Part shown: positions 22,703 through 33,983 of the stretch, piece after piece | Position numbering within the stretch: the first letter of the stretch is position 1 | Layout: the number at the start of each line of letters is the position of its first letter | Assembly: GCF_030253575.1 (NCBI RefSeq) | Contig: NC_080569.1 | Coordinates: forward strand, 7,507,501-7,571,500 | Source: Rhododendron vialii | Taxonomy: Eukaryota; Streptophyta; Magnoliopsida; Ericales; Ericaceae | DNA: 64,000 nucleotides | Direction: 5' to 3' | Position numbers and translations under genes: made by a program | Notes under the pieces: model-generated | Told to the model about the DNA's origin: nothing | Database searches by the model: none | What the model saw: the letters and a program-made list of their open reading frames with translations, nothing else

Positions 22703-23563
22703 GCAAGGTTGCAAAAATATCTATCAAATGTAAAGTTAAAAACACAAAAACAAAAAACAATCGATATACAACTTCAGAATATGCGTTCCTAAAAGAACAT
22801 GTTTGGACAAATTTTGAAGTTTCTTTTTTTGGGTTCGATGGTTATGGAGCAACTTACGCGCACCTCGATAAATATTGAAGTTACACGTGCTGATAAGACA
22901 ACATAACAAGTACTCCTTGAATTCGACTTGTGAACAACTGAATTGCATATCATTTTTGTAGTTCATCGAAAAAACTTTTGATTTAACCAGTACCGGCCTC
23001 GAATTAACTTATCTACACGCAAGAGAACAAGACAACCGGCGAACAAGTATGAGAGGGTGAGCAACTTGATTGCATTCGCGTACCATTCTTTTGAGTTGAT
23101 GAACGAAAGAGAATGGTTTTCTTGTTTCCCTGGACGCATTGCACCAGACCATAGACTTAATGAAGAATTGCAATTTGGTTGAATCAACCGGTGTCTGCTC
23201 AAAAGACAGACGATCAACACTCTCCATCATGTGAACAAATCAAAAACAATCGGACCATTGTTACAACTCAACGACGACAGAGGGAAGACCGCAAAAAACT
23301 TTGGTCGATTTACAACTTATGTACACTCAAAAAGAAAGTACTATCACACTAGAAGAATCGCGGTAAAGCAATACAATGAGGTAATCCCAAGCAGCAGCAG
23401 CATAGTGCAAGTGCAGAAAGGAAACCTCGGTCGAGATCTACCAAACTAAATTTGCTTCTTCCATGAGATCTTCAAGCAATCATCTCATGGTTTGAAACCA
23501 AAATCGTTTGCATGCATGAGGCGTTGATCTCGGGTATTTTCTGTAGTGCACATCATCAGCCAC
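22703..23563. other. Intergenic DNA and probable 3' region of the APD-type gene
   Basis: No gene is supported. The last few hundred bases before 23564 should include the 3' untranslated region of the minus-strand RING gene. Frames at 22963-23230 have no recognisable domain. Confidence 0.35.
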
Positions 23564-26500
23564 TCAAACTGTAAATATCTTCCTCACCTTCTTCGTTGTC
23601 CTTCTACAAATGGGACAATTACCAGCCTCTTCTATAATTCTGCAGAGTTAATAAACTGACATTATATTGAATCCCAGATCCAGTTTAAAAACAAAATTCT
23701 CAGATCAGTTAGTAATTGATAGTATTAACTTTAATCGGGTAGCTTCAAAACAAAATCATCTGAATGAAAAAATAAACAAACGGAAACTGGTAGTATTGCA
23801 GTAGTATACTCTCAACGACTCAAGCCAATACTGGAAGTTCGGGTAGCTTAAATGAATGTTCAAACTGACAAACCAACGGGTAACATAATTTGCCTACTAG
23901 CATAATTCTAATATATGCAGCGGAACATCATGAAACAAGATACGGTTAATTTCAGGGTCACAAATTCAATGAAAAAGATCCCGTAGGAGACTACAAGAAG
24001 TTTAGAAGGGATTACAAACCTTGTTCCGCATGCAAAACAGGCAGCGCAGTGCCCACACGGAAGAAAAAAGCAGTCCCTTGGGGCATCAAAGCACATAACA
24101 CATAGACGTCGGAGATTGCTATTGGCTTCCCTATCTTCCTTAAGTGGCTTTCCATCAAGGGTAGCCACTGCAAGCCACTCATCCACTTCCTCTTCATCGT
24201 GTGAGAGAGAATCGTAAGATGAACCCCAACTTAAGAGATCGTCATCTTTACGGGAGAGCAGTGGAGCTCTTTCCGATACCGTGTCCCCTGCTCGAAATCC
24301 TGATTCGTCTCCCCTAATTATTTGGAACATGTTACAGATCCGGAAGGCCAATAAGATGATTACGGTCATCGTACCTATATCCAGGAGAAGTCAATAATGC
24401 GAAGCGTGAAATCAAATCTCTTTTTTCAGCCATTCTTCTTTCATTTGTTAAGTACCTGAGCCGAGAAAATATGTGATCCAACGTGGTCCATAAGACAGTT
24501 TGACATACCAGTCATCATAAGTTTCATCCTGAGAGAAACGAAATGAGTTGGCATTCATAAATGATTATTGAAGCAAAATCGCAAATATGTCATGCTCCTA
24601 ATCCTGACACGTTTGATTTGCACAAATTTTTTTCATTGCCTTTAATAGTTGGACCCTACTCCATTTGGTTGGGATTTTTTGCTTTGAAAAACCATAAGTC
24701 CCCATGAGATGCACCCTGATAAAAAGTTATGAAATCGGCTCCTAAACGTGGCATGATATCTGCTAATCTAATATAGCGAATCCGTAACATTATAATTTGG
24801 AAAACAACGAATGAACAGCTTCTGTGGCAATGTTACAGAATAGCTTGACATGGGACAGACTGTTACCTGATCCATACCCGGAGAAGTTAGCACCGCAACA
24901 TTAGCCCTTAGAAGGAAAAGCTTCAAACTACACAACTGGTGACTCAAAGAGCACTTGTAATATGCCCGCGTTGTGTTATAGAGAAAACCATTTAGTGTGA
25001 AATTCAGTTGAACCTAGTCAATGCAGAACTGAGCGATAATAAGTCAAAGTGAAGGCATCAACATGTATACATATAGTACTGCACAAATTGACATCAATGT
25101 ATCCGTTTATTTTGCAGAAACACGCATTAAGCAACAATATGTATTTTTGCTCTGGGATTGAAAAGATTGAAACCTCAAAGAATTTAACACCACCAGCCCA
25201 CGATTTCATATTTCACAAATGAAGTTTCTAACTACATACTCATCCATGATCACATCAACATCTTTTCGTTTGGTTCGCCTTCATTCTTTCATCCCCACAG
25301 GCCCATATACAGATTCGAAGTTGAATCTTTTGATTAATGGATCCTGGGGACTGATAGATGAATGGTTTAGGTAGTTTGGCCCGTATACTAGGGCACCTCT
25401 AGGGATAAAAGAGCTGGGTAGCTTCATACAAAAGAAGAAGCATACAAGCAACAGTCACAACAAGAATCCTTCATGTTGCCAAAGAATTCTGGTTTCATTG
25501 CAGGATTTCAAGAGCTCAGAAGAACAGGAAAATTTTCAAAAAAATTTACCATTACCTCCACCTCCTCAGAGTTCAAGTTGCCCACAGCAATATAATACAT
25601 TTTAGAGCTGAAAATTTCCTGGTGGATAACACCATCTCCTGCGAAGGAACCAACAAAGATTAACAATATAATCTGCCAAAAATTTAAATGTAGAATGTGT
25701 CAAAGTATCTCCCTCGTTACCATGAATAATGTTCCAGGACAAAGTTGTATTAGGATATGAAGGGTCCTCTATCCACTCCATTAGGTTGTCTCTACCTGCA
25801 GTATGGTCATAAAGAACTGTGAAGAAACTAAAAACGTATCTACAGATGCTGAAATTGAATAAATCTACATGTTTATATTGACAAACTTAGACCTAAGAGG
25901 TTTCATAGTTCTTGTCAATTGTAGGTTCTTATTGAATTACAGTTGTATAAAAGCTGGAACTGCTAGCACCCAGCAATCGACGTGAGTAAGTAAAAAGCAG
26001 TTGGCTAAGTCACTAATTAGTAGCGATTCCTATAGAAACTTCATTTTCCAAGTAAATCATTGTCACTATCGGATATAGTTTACTGTAGTATGCAAGTTGA
26101 ACTCCATAAGTTTAAGTAAATATTGGTACTCCTTATCATACTTCTGTTATCGGCAAGTTCGAATTTACCTTGGGCAATTACAAGGGACAAAGGGGAAGAA
26201 CTTGGGGATTTGACGCTGTATGAAATATCAACTTTAGACCCTTGGTTAAGAAAGTATTCCCACTCCTGCAATGCCCGAAAAATTGTAGATCGTACTGTCA
26301 TTCAAATTCATCTGATCAATAATCCAAGACAAGAAGCAAAGTGAAAATAGGGAGTTTGGGAATCTTTGCCTTGTGGTAGTTCGATTGTATAGATGCCTTG
26401 TGGGTTTCGGACCAGGCAATCTCAACATCAAGAGGAGGGGTTTCGTAAAATCCATATAGCATTGGCCCGTGTTTTGACTCATCTATTTCTTGTGCCTGGT

Positions 26501-27819
26501 TCAAATACAAACATGAGTCCAATGCGGTAACAAAAAGGAGAACGAATGCTTAGTTCAGAATAAACCAGCAAGCAACAATAACCTTAATTGACTGCACAAA
26601 GAAAGGGTTAGCTTGCATAAGGCGCGAGCAATTCGGACCCAACGGCAACTCCTCAGATCCGTAATACCCGAGTATCACTGTCATCGATGCTGCTAGTGAC
26701 AAATGTCAGCAATGCACAACCAGGAAAAAATAGATCATTAACTTATACTGTATCTACCACGTAAGGAAAATCCACTGAAATTGTTTTGGTAGCTGAAAAA
26801 ATATCAAATATGAAAAGATTCAGTGGTCACGTAAAGTGGGGGTGTTTGGTAGTTGAGAAATTGCCAAAGAATGAACAGATTCAGTTCCTAGAACCTAGTT
26901 TTCCTGTTAATTTGCAGAACTAATTAAGAGATTGACACTATTGAACCTCGCTCTTTTTAGTGGGTAGAGTGTTGGCCTGGTCGTAAAGGCCAGAACTTGG
27001 GTTTGCTCCCTCCTATGTCTCATGTTCGAAACCTTCCAGGCTATCAACTCTTACAGGATCAATCCACGTTGGACTTTGGCCCAGCTTAAATAGACACCCT
27101 AGTGGGCTTAATCGAGATGCGCATAAGTAAGCTGGTCAGTCAGTTATAACAACATATTCAGAGAATGAAAAGATTCAGAACTAATTAAGGGATCGGTATA
27201 AGATCCAGAGGGGGGAAAATCCGAAGGGTTGGCCTGGTCATCAAGGCCGGAACTTAGGGTTTGCTCCGTCCTATGTCTCATGTTCGAAACTTCCAGGGGC
27301 TATCAACTTTTATGGGTCAATCACACAGGACTTTGGCCCAGCTTAAATAGGCACCCAGTGGGATTAATCGAGATGCGCATAAGTAAGTTGGGCAGTTAGT
27401 TCTAACCAAAAAAAAATAGAGAATGAAAAAGATTCAGTTGTTTGATTCGTATAAATCTGTCAATTTGCAGACCCAAAAGGCAAGAATCCCTAACAAGTTT
27501 CAGAAGGCAATGAGTACACACCGAAGAACCAAAAGGTGACGAGGACAATGAGGATAGACCACACGTCGTCCCGAATCTGGGTGGAGGCCACATCGGAGAT
27601 CGATATATTGAGCCGGTAAGACACTCCCGGTGGCCAGCGGCGGCGGAGGCGGTGCTGCTGCTGAAGAGAGTGCTGTTGTTGATGATGGTTGTCACCTGGG
27701 TTAAATTGACTGCTCTCTTCTCGTTCTTCGTCGACCTGAGAAAAGGGCGGCGGCGCTTCGATTGCATCGGAAGTAGAAGGAGCTGAAACTGCGGCTTCGG
27801 GATCCGTTTCGCGTTCCAT
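23564..27819 (-). CDS. APD: Membrane-anchored RING E3 ubiquitin ligase, APD family (ten exons, one GC-AG intron)
   Basis: The product matches plant APD proteins, endomembrane RING E3 ligases implicated in pollen development. Exons from the ATG: 27522-27819, 26583-26689, 26370-26495, 26169-26265, 25721-25795, 25556-25638, 24867-25013, 24456-24528, 24020-24374, 23564-23639. Phases agree at every junction, giving 478 residues. Order of parts: a variable N-terminus with a Gln/His run; a first membrane segment (VWSILIVLVTFWFF); a non-cytosolic domain with GPMLYGFYETPPLDVEIAW and FLYNTTRAYYKCSLSHQLC; a second segment (MTVIILLAFRI); an acidic linker; and a C-terminal C3HC4 RING, CVMCFDAPRDCFFLPCGHC... 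through CPICRR. Exon 3 ends AAG|GCAAAG, so intron 3 (26266-26369) is GC-AG; translation through it would break conservation. Intron 1 holds a tandem duplication with a SINE-like repeat (26917-27430). Confidence 0.92.
26917..27430 (+). repeat. Tandem duplication (about 260 bp unit) containing a tRNA-like SINE
   Basis: CAGAACTAATTAAGAGAT (26917) recurs as CAGAACTAATTAAGGGAT (27176), and GTTGGCCTGGTC recurs about 260 bp apart (near 26971 and 27231). Each unit carries TGTCTCATGTTCGAAAC, a good Pol III B-box. CTTTGGCCCAGCTTAAATAG and ATCGAGATGCGCATAAGTAA follow. The second copy ends TAACCAAAAAAAAA. This looks like a tRNA-derived SINE duplicated together with flanking intron. Confidence 0.6.
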
Positions 27820-28096
27820 CCTGAAAGAGAAGGGGGGAAATTGATGGGTCGTTTAATAAGGGTGTGTTGATTTTTTTACTACCTGGGAGTGGGAGATATT
27901 GGGTTGGATCGGCCATTGGTGGGGAAGTGATGAAGGAATCCGGGGGATTCTTCTTCACCTAGCAGTCGTCACTGTCTCAGTTGCTCTCACTCGATCTCGA
28001 TGCACTTCCTTTGGTTTGAAAGGTAGTTGGCTATGTCAACTGGCGACGGTTAGTTGAAGGGAATCGGGCATGGACGTGTGCACTTGTTTGTATACT

Positions 28097-28147
28097 CCCA
28101 TTTGTGAGGTTTTTTTTTTTTTTTTGATCCGCCCATTTGTGAGGTTT
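28097..28147 (-). repeat. Micro-insertion (poly-T + GATCCG) with a 16 bp duplication
   Basis: CCCATTTGTGAGGTTT occurs at 28097-28112 and 28132-28147. The 19 bp between are a T run followed by GATCCG, so on the minus strand CGGATC plus poly(A). The same inserted motif occurs at 37871-37882 in unrelated flanking sequence. Confidence 0.65.
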
Positions 28148-28479
28148 ACTTTCATCATCCAATTAGTAGACATTTTAGTCAAAGTTGTTCCTAAAAATTG
28201 ACAGATTGGAGTATGAATTAGGCGGTTCAATCCTCATTAAATAAGTTCGATTGAGTGTGTGAAACTATTTAATATTAAAATGAGAAAATTTATCAAAATC
28301 ATTTACTACTAATTAACGCGCAATCCATTCAATAAACATTTGTTTTTTAATAAGAGATAAGAAAGTTGATGACATCAACAAAAAATGAAAACGAACAACT
28401 TCAATCGTTGAAGTATACCCTAAAAGTCCACAAATAAGCCAACACGCAAGTGGAGTTGTGCAGGTTTCTTAGTTAAATT

Positions 28480-28660
28480 TTCAATGGCTTAAGTGTCCGA
28501 GCACCTTATGTGCTCATCCATTAATCTTAAGAGACTAATTCCACCATTAACTAGGTGGGGGCTAGTTAAAGGAGTAAAGTCTCGTAACTGACCCCAAATG
28601 AGTCAACAATACTTGAAAGGATTTGAACCAAACATCTTAGAAGAGAAAACAAACCTTAAT
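28480..28660 (-). mobile_element. SINE-like repeat (Au-type), reverse orientation, decayed
   Basis: GGCTTAAGTGTCCGAGCACC, then CATTAATCTTAAGAGACTAA, and AAGGATTTGAACCAAACATC match the layout GTGTCCGG..CGCAC..ACTAAT..GGGATTTGAACC that I recall for plant Au-like SINEs on the antisense strand. Related copies lie at 36368-36545 and 41995-42175. Confidence 0.45.
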
Positions 28661-29171
28661 GTCCCAAGCCCACGAGGCCAACTCATGATAATTTGAAGTG
28701 CTAAAAGAGGGGAGAAAAAGGGTGAAGAAGATGATGAAAGTGGTTGAAATCAAAACTAGAACAAAGTGCAATGGGTTTAAGCCTTAATAATTGGTTTGCC
28801 ATGTGAATAAGAGACGGATATGTTATAAGACGACTTAGTTAGGAAGAGAGATTATCTTAGACTTGGGTCGAATAGTAGTTGATATGAACAGATAATGTGC
28901 GAAATTACTTGGCTGCACTTGCGCTCATCAAAGTCGATAAGCTACGCTAGTGTGCTAGTACTAGTTTGGAATGCCTTGGCGACAAGATATGGGCTGGGCT
29001 ATCCACGACGACACTGATAAAAAACCCGCAATGAGCCCACGATGGAAGCTTCTTCTTTCTGTTCTTTGTCAGCCCACGACCCAACAACCAATGGCGTCGA
29101 ATGAAACTACTCACCATATGACGTGTCGTCCCTCCATTGGATCCTCTTCAGAGCCCCCACAGGCTTTTGTT

Positions 29172-29179
29172 TTATATAT
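29172..29179 (+). promoter_or_regulatory. Probable TATA box of CYP20-1
   Basis: TTATATAT lies about 105 bp upstream of the start codon and is followed by a pyrimidine-rich leader. Confidence 0.5.
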
Positions 29180-29284
29180 TTCTCTCCCCACATCATCTCT
29201 CCTGCTACTCTTGATCTACTCACCTCCCCTCCCGATCAAAGGCGGCTGAAACCAGCGAGCGAGTGAGTCGAATCACCGAAGACA

Positions 29285-31797
29285 ATGGCCGGAACTCGGT
29301 CGATCTCAGCCGTAATTGTGTGCACTGTAGTCCTCTTCGCAACCCTAGCTCACACTCAGGTAAATAACTCTCTATGACCGAAGACGACCGATCGACTATG
29401 CTCTTGTTTTCAGATTTGATCCTGCCGTAGAATCGTTGTAGAAGATCTGAAATTTCTTTGATTCTACTAGTTACGCGACTATATATGTAACTTCTTGTTA
29501 TTGATAATGATCAGCACTGTGTGCTTTCAGTGTTACTCTTGTCAGATTGATCGCCGCGTGATCGTTATTGTGTAGAAATATGGAGTAAACGAGGTTCCAT
29601 TGCATGTAGTTTATGGATCGAATTTAGCATTCGGAACTTAAATTTCTGCGAGTTATTAGAAGTTACACTTTCTTTTCATGGAGTAAACAAGGCTCCTTAA
29701 GATCCTGTTAGTGTCAGGTATCCGATTGAATACCCTGCGAGTAAGGTAGTGCTACCCTGGAATTGAGTATGTTAAGAGCAAGAATCAGAAAAAATTTCTG
29801 TTCATGTCACGTGGTTAATTTGATGTGATTTGCTTTTCAGGCGAAAAAGTCGCAGGAGGATTTGAAGGAAGTGACTCACAAAGTTTACTTTGATGTCGAG
29901 ATTGCTGGAAAACCTGCCGGTATGTTCTTGCTTCATTTACTCGTAGTCTGCTAGTGATTCAGCTGATTCTATTGTCTTTCAAAGTTATATTGTATAGTGG
30001 TTTGTCAATGCCTCCTCCTCACGGAATATCTTTATATCTGGTTATTATAAGTCAATATTCCAATGCTGTTTTGTTGAGGGCTCTGGCTTCGTTTTGAGTT
30101 GTTGATGTTACTAGTCTCTTTCAATTGGGATTTTGTTGAGTGGCAATGAGCTACACACTTTTCTCATGTTACTGCCTTATTAGTTGTATTTTCATGATAA
30201 CAGTTAATAGCATGTCACCTGTAGTAATGTTTTGCAAAGTGTTTTTCCGACTACATGGAACACTTAGCATTATGGTCAGCAAGCAGAACTATGTTGAATG
30301 ATTGTTGGCAGGTCCGTGGCTCCTTTTGGGTTTCAAAATATCCCAGGGGTTTTTTTTGTGGCCGAATGAGTTTCCATGTTGCATATACCACTTTTTTCAA
30401 TTGTTCCGTGGAGCACACTAATATACTGCACATGCTGACATTTCCAACCATCTGCATCTTTTTCAGGTCGTATCGTTATGGGTCTCTTTGGGAATACAGT
30501 TCCTAAAACAGCAGGTTTGATGGCGTCAATTGGATGAGATTTTAGACAAAAAAGATAGTACATACTTCACTTGTATACTTCAATGATATGATAATTAATT
30601 TTTTCCCTTGTGCAGAAAATTTCCGAGCACTGTGCACAGGTACATTAGTGAATAGTTTGATTATTGCTACCCATCTTGCACTTCGGTTCGTTTTATAATT
30701 TGCAATATATATTTTCTTAAATAGTGGACCTTAAGTACAAGTATTTAGTTAAAGCCATTTGCTATTCCCGTTAACGCAATAGACGTAGAGGATTAGTTGA
30801 TTCATTCATGTCTCTAAGGAGTTTGGGGGGATATCAGTGTATAATCCCCTGATTTATCATGTTGCCATCAATCGAAGCTCTATTGGTGAAATTATTTAAC
30901 TTGCATGCTATACATTCATTCTTTCAGGGGAGAAAGGTATTGGAAAGAGCGGGAAACCTCTTCATTACAAGGGGAGCACCTTCCATAGAATCATCCCCAG
31001 CTTTATGCTCCAGGGAGGTGATTTTACACTTGGTGATGGAAGAGGTGGGGAATCGATCTATGGAGAGAAGTTTGCAGATGAGAATTTCAAGCTGAAGCAT
31101 ACTGGCCCGGGTACGCTATCATTTTCGGACCCTTTACTTCTTTACTTCTTTAGGCTGTTTCATCAAAAGACGTATCCAAGCAAACTGAACATATTCGATA
31201 TGAAATATAATTCAAGAAATCAAAACCTTCATGTCTGATGAACAAACTTTTATTTTTTATGTTTTGTTGTGTATAGGGTTTCTTTCAATGGCAAATGCTG
31301 GTCAAGACACTAATGGCTCACAATTCTTCATCACAACTGTCACAACTAGCTGGTAAGTAAAGTACTTCCCTCGAAGATAAGAGGAAAGGGGAGCCAGAGT
31401 TCTATTTAATTATTTTATAGGAATTTCATCTGCTTGTTATCTGCATTTCTACAAGTTCTTCAGCATAGACTTGGATCAAGGACTCATAACTGGTTGTATG
31501 CTTGTATGCTCTTCCTAACAATCTTTTCCATTTATTTGGACATTTTCTATCTCTCGTGTTTGTTAAACGTGGCCCTTGGCAGCTTGGACTATGCCACCCA
31601 CTAAAATTTTAGACGAGTTCATCGATATTATTTTTCCTCTTTTTGAATTCATATGCAGGTTGGATGGTCGACATGTTGTTTTCGGGAAGGTGCTATCTGG
31701 CATGGATGTGGTTTACAAGGTTGAAGCTGAAGGCAAGCAGAGTGGCACCCCAAAGAGCAAAGTTGTAATTGCCGACAGTGGCGAGCTTCCTTTGTAA
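29285..31797 (+). CDS. CYP20-1: ER/secretory cyclophilin peptidyl-prolyl isomerase, CYP20-1 type (seven exons)
   Basis: Cyclophilins catalyse cis-trans isomerisation of X-Pro bonds and assist protein folding. Exons: 29285-29359, 29841-29919, 30467-30514, 30616-30639, 30928-31110, 31277-31352 and 31659-31797, all GT-AG with matching phases, 207 residues. Exon 1 is a signal peptide ([25 protein letters not shown]). The cyclophilin domain is intact: [22 protein letters not shown], catalytic Arg in [35 protein letters not shown], and the cyclosporin-contacting Trp in [15 protein letters not shown]. The C-terminus [13 protein letters not shown] is that of plant CYP20-1 and not of cytosolic CYP18/19. 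Exon 4 is a 24-nt micro-exon. A poly(A) signal AATAAA lies at 31908-31913. The first ATG after the TATA box is used. Confidence 0.95.
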
Positions 31798-33983
31798 TTT
31801 TCTGCTTTAATTCGTTCCCTTCAAGCTTAATATGAAACCTAGCTGTTTTGTTTTCCTTTGTAGTTTGTTCCATGAAAGATCTCTTTGAGACGATATGGTT
31901 GTGTATTAATAAACCCCCTGGATTAAAATGTTCTTTTTTTTCTCTCTTTTTTTTGCCTCAACCTTGATTATTAGGAAACGTGGGTGTTCCTTAAAAGTAC
32001 CCAATGCAGGGCCAAGGGTAGCTTTGATTATTGGGAATTTCACCTGGATGCGCGTAAAATTATCTATCCCTTATTGTTTAGCTCGTTACCAACTAAAGGG
32101 CTATGAACATTTCACATTCGTGTTGATTGGATGAACTGCATGTAATTGGAAGCCCTAGCAAAACATTAGAATGGTTGCTGCAATTGTGCCAAGCAAGAAA
32201 GATTAAGCTCTTGAAATTAAACGAGACCGTGAGTTTTGGATAACCCACCAATACAGGGAGATTGATTCCGAAGATTTTCCTCCCATCCCTTCATTAATGT
32301 TGCTGGAATTTCTCAGCTGTTCAGAGAAAAATGTGTAGAACATAACGAAGTGAAAGCATAAGCATGCTGCCTTCAGGAAGTTTTAAGAAGTAAAACGTAG
32401 CTACTCGAATTTGAGCTTGTCGTTGAGTTATTAGAAACTCGCTCGAGATCAGTTTGCAAGCCAAACTTGCTAGTTAAGCTTTCAAGCTGAGTTGAACAAG
32501 TAACAAAGCTTGAACTTACTCAGTTAATCTTCCTTACTAATAGGATATCATATGACTCGTATTCATCTCTAATTGATTACTTGCGTATCGGCTTCTGTAT
32601 GGGCATCATTGGCTTTCTTTCTAAGGGGCAGGTATGTTTTTACTTCTACCTATAGGTGAAAGTGAAATGTTGCTGGAAATTCTCAGCGGAGAGGTGATGG
32701 GTATGTCTGGTGAGGTCGTCGGAAGACAAAGGTGGCTCCTTGGCCACCGCCGGTTTTAGGGTCATCACACAGCTTGGAATTTCTTTTTTTGTTTTGCTAT
32801 TTTTTGGCATCTGGTCAACATTTTTTTCCCTGGATCTAACATCTTGCATCATGTATCAACGGGAAAGTCTTCAATACACACCCCTTTAAGGTGTGTACCA
32901 TATGCACCTATTGTGTGGTTTATATTATGCCACCTCATAAAAAATTACTTGTAGGACCGGTCATTCATAACATTTTATTTCGTATCATAACTTTTATACT
33001 AAAAATTCGTAACTTTTCAACAATATGATTTCGTAACTTTTTAGCAATAGATTCGTAACATTTTGGAATTCATAACATTTTGGTGTATTTTAATAAGGGT
33101 GCATATGATACACACCCAAATAAGGGGTGTGTATTGTAGCACTTCCCTGTATCAACATATGTTGCAAGTGTTTTTTCCTTTTTGCTTTCCTCGATGTACT
33201 CTTGTCGAGTTATAATAATATTTCGCCGATAAAAAAAAAAGAAAAAAAGAATGCTCCTACACTTAAAAGTGAAGTAGCTGAAAATGAAACAACTACGAAT
33301 CAGAGGATGCCAATGGACGAATTGCAATTACCACCAGTTCCACCACACCCACCACCTCGTACTCGTAACTCATGGACTCAGGCAAACTCGGTGATGGTCA
33401 CAAAGTTGGCCATCAAAAGGGGAGAGATCCCGCGTTATAACGAAGAAATTCCGAAGCAAAGAATTAGAGGATTGAACTGTGAACACCTATCATCACAACC
33501 ACAACCAATTCGCACTTGCAACTCCAGGACTACGGCAAGTTGCAGCCGCCAATTCCTCAAGCCATACTTTAGGCCCTTTGGCAGCTGCAAGTTCCACATC
33601 AATACGGCTGCAATTAGGTAAAGGTTATTCTTTTCACAATGATGCGTTACTTGTGTAGCTGGAAAAATATAAATTAATAACTAGCGATATTCTTTCTTTT
33701 TTTTCGAGAATAACTAGGCCAAATGAGCTATATGAAATGGAATTGGAGGCATATCCGATATGCCGCTTTAAAGGCTTGCACAACACACACACAATCTACA
33801 GATCCTCATCAGATAAAAAATGCGAATTTGAGGCGTTACACAGAATGTGCTGCTTTCTTCTGCCTATATGCTTGGAAATTATTAGTTATTCATTGATGAA
33901 GCATGGAGGAAAATGCGAAACAGCGTAGGGGGTGAAAAAGTGGGAGTGTTTCCCTAGTATCAAGGTGTACTATTATTAACTGA
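31798..33983. other. Intergenic region: CYP20-1 3' end, a MITE and an unassigned frame
   Basis: It contains the AATAAA signal of CYP20-1 (31908-31913) and a MITE with a 9 bp duplication (32861-33147). An open stretch at about 33240-33621 (plus) contains a Pro-rich segment (PPVPPHPPPRTRNSW); I cannot assign this stretch to a family, and it lacks gene context. Confidence 0.4.
32861..33147. mobile_element. Mutator-like MITE with exact 9 bp target duplication and internal repeats
   Basis: The ends GGGAAAGTCTTCAATACACA and the complement of GGGAAGTGCTACAATACACA are inverted repeats. The 9 bp TGTATCAAC flanks both sides exactly (32852-32860 and 33148-33156). The interior is a decayed array of TTCGTAAC(A/T)TTTT(A/G/C)-like units. 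A second copy lies at 42731-43024. A 9 bp duplication is typical of Mutator elements. No transposase is encoded. Confidence 0.82.

Larger units (their letters stand above)
27820..29284. other. Divergent promoter region between APD and CYP20-1
   Basis: These two genes are transcribed away from each other from this interval. It contains a poly(T) micro-insertion (28097-28147) and a SINE-like repeat in reverse orientation (about 28480-28660). A TATA-like sequence sits at 29172-29179. I see no further gene. Confidence 0.5.

Noticed and set aside
27000..27050. tRNA gene suggested by a GTTCGAAAC box
   Set aside because: No cloverleaf or acceptor stem can be formed; it fits a SINE-like repeat better.
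33240..33621. Pro-rich open stretch downstream of CYP20-1
   Set aside because: No family assignment, no promoter or splice context; it could be a chance frame or a fragment of a lost gene.
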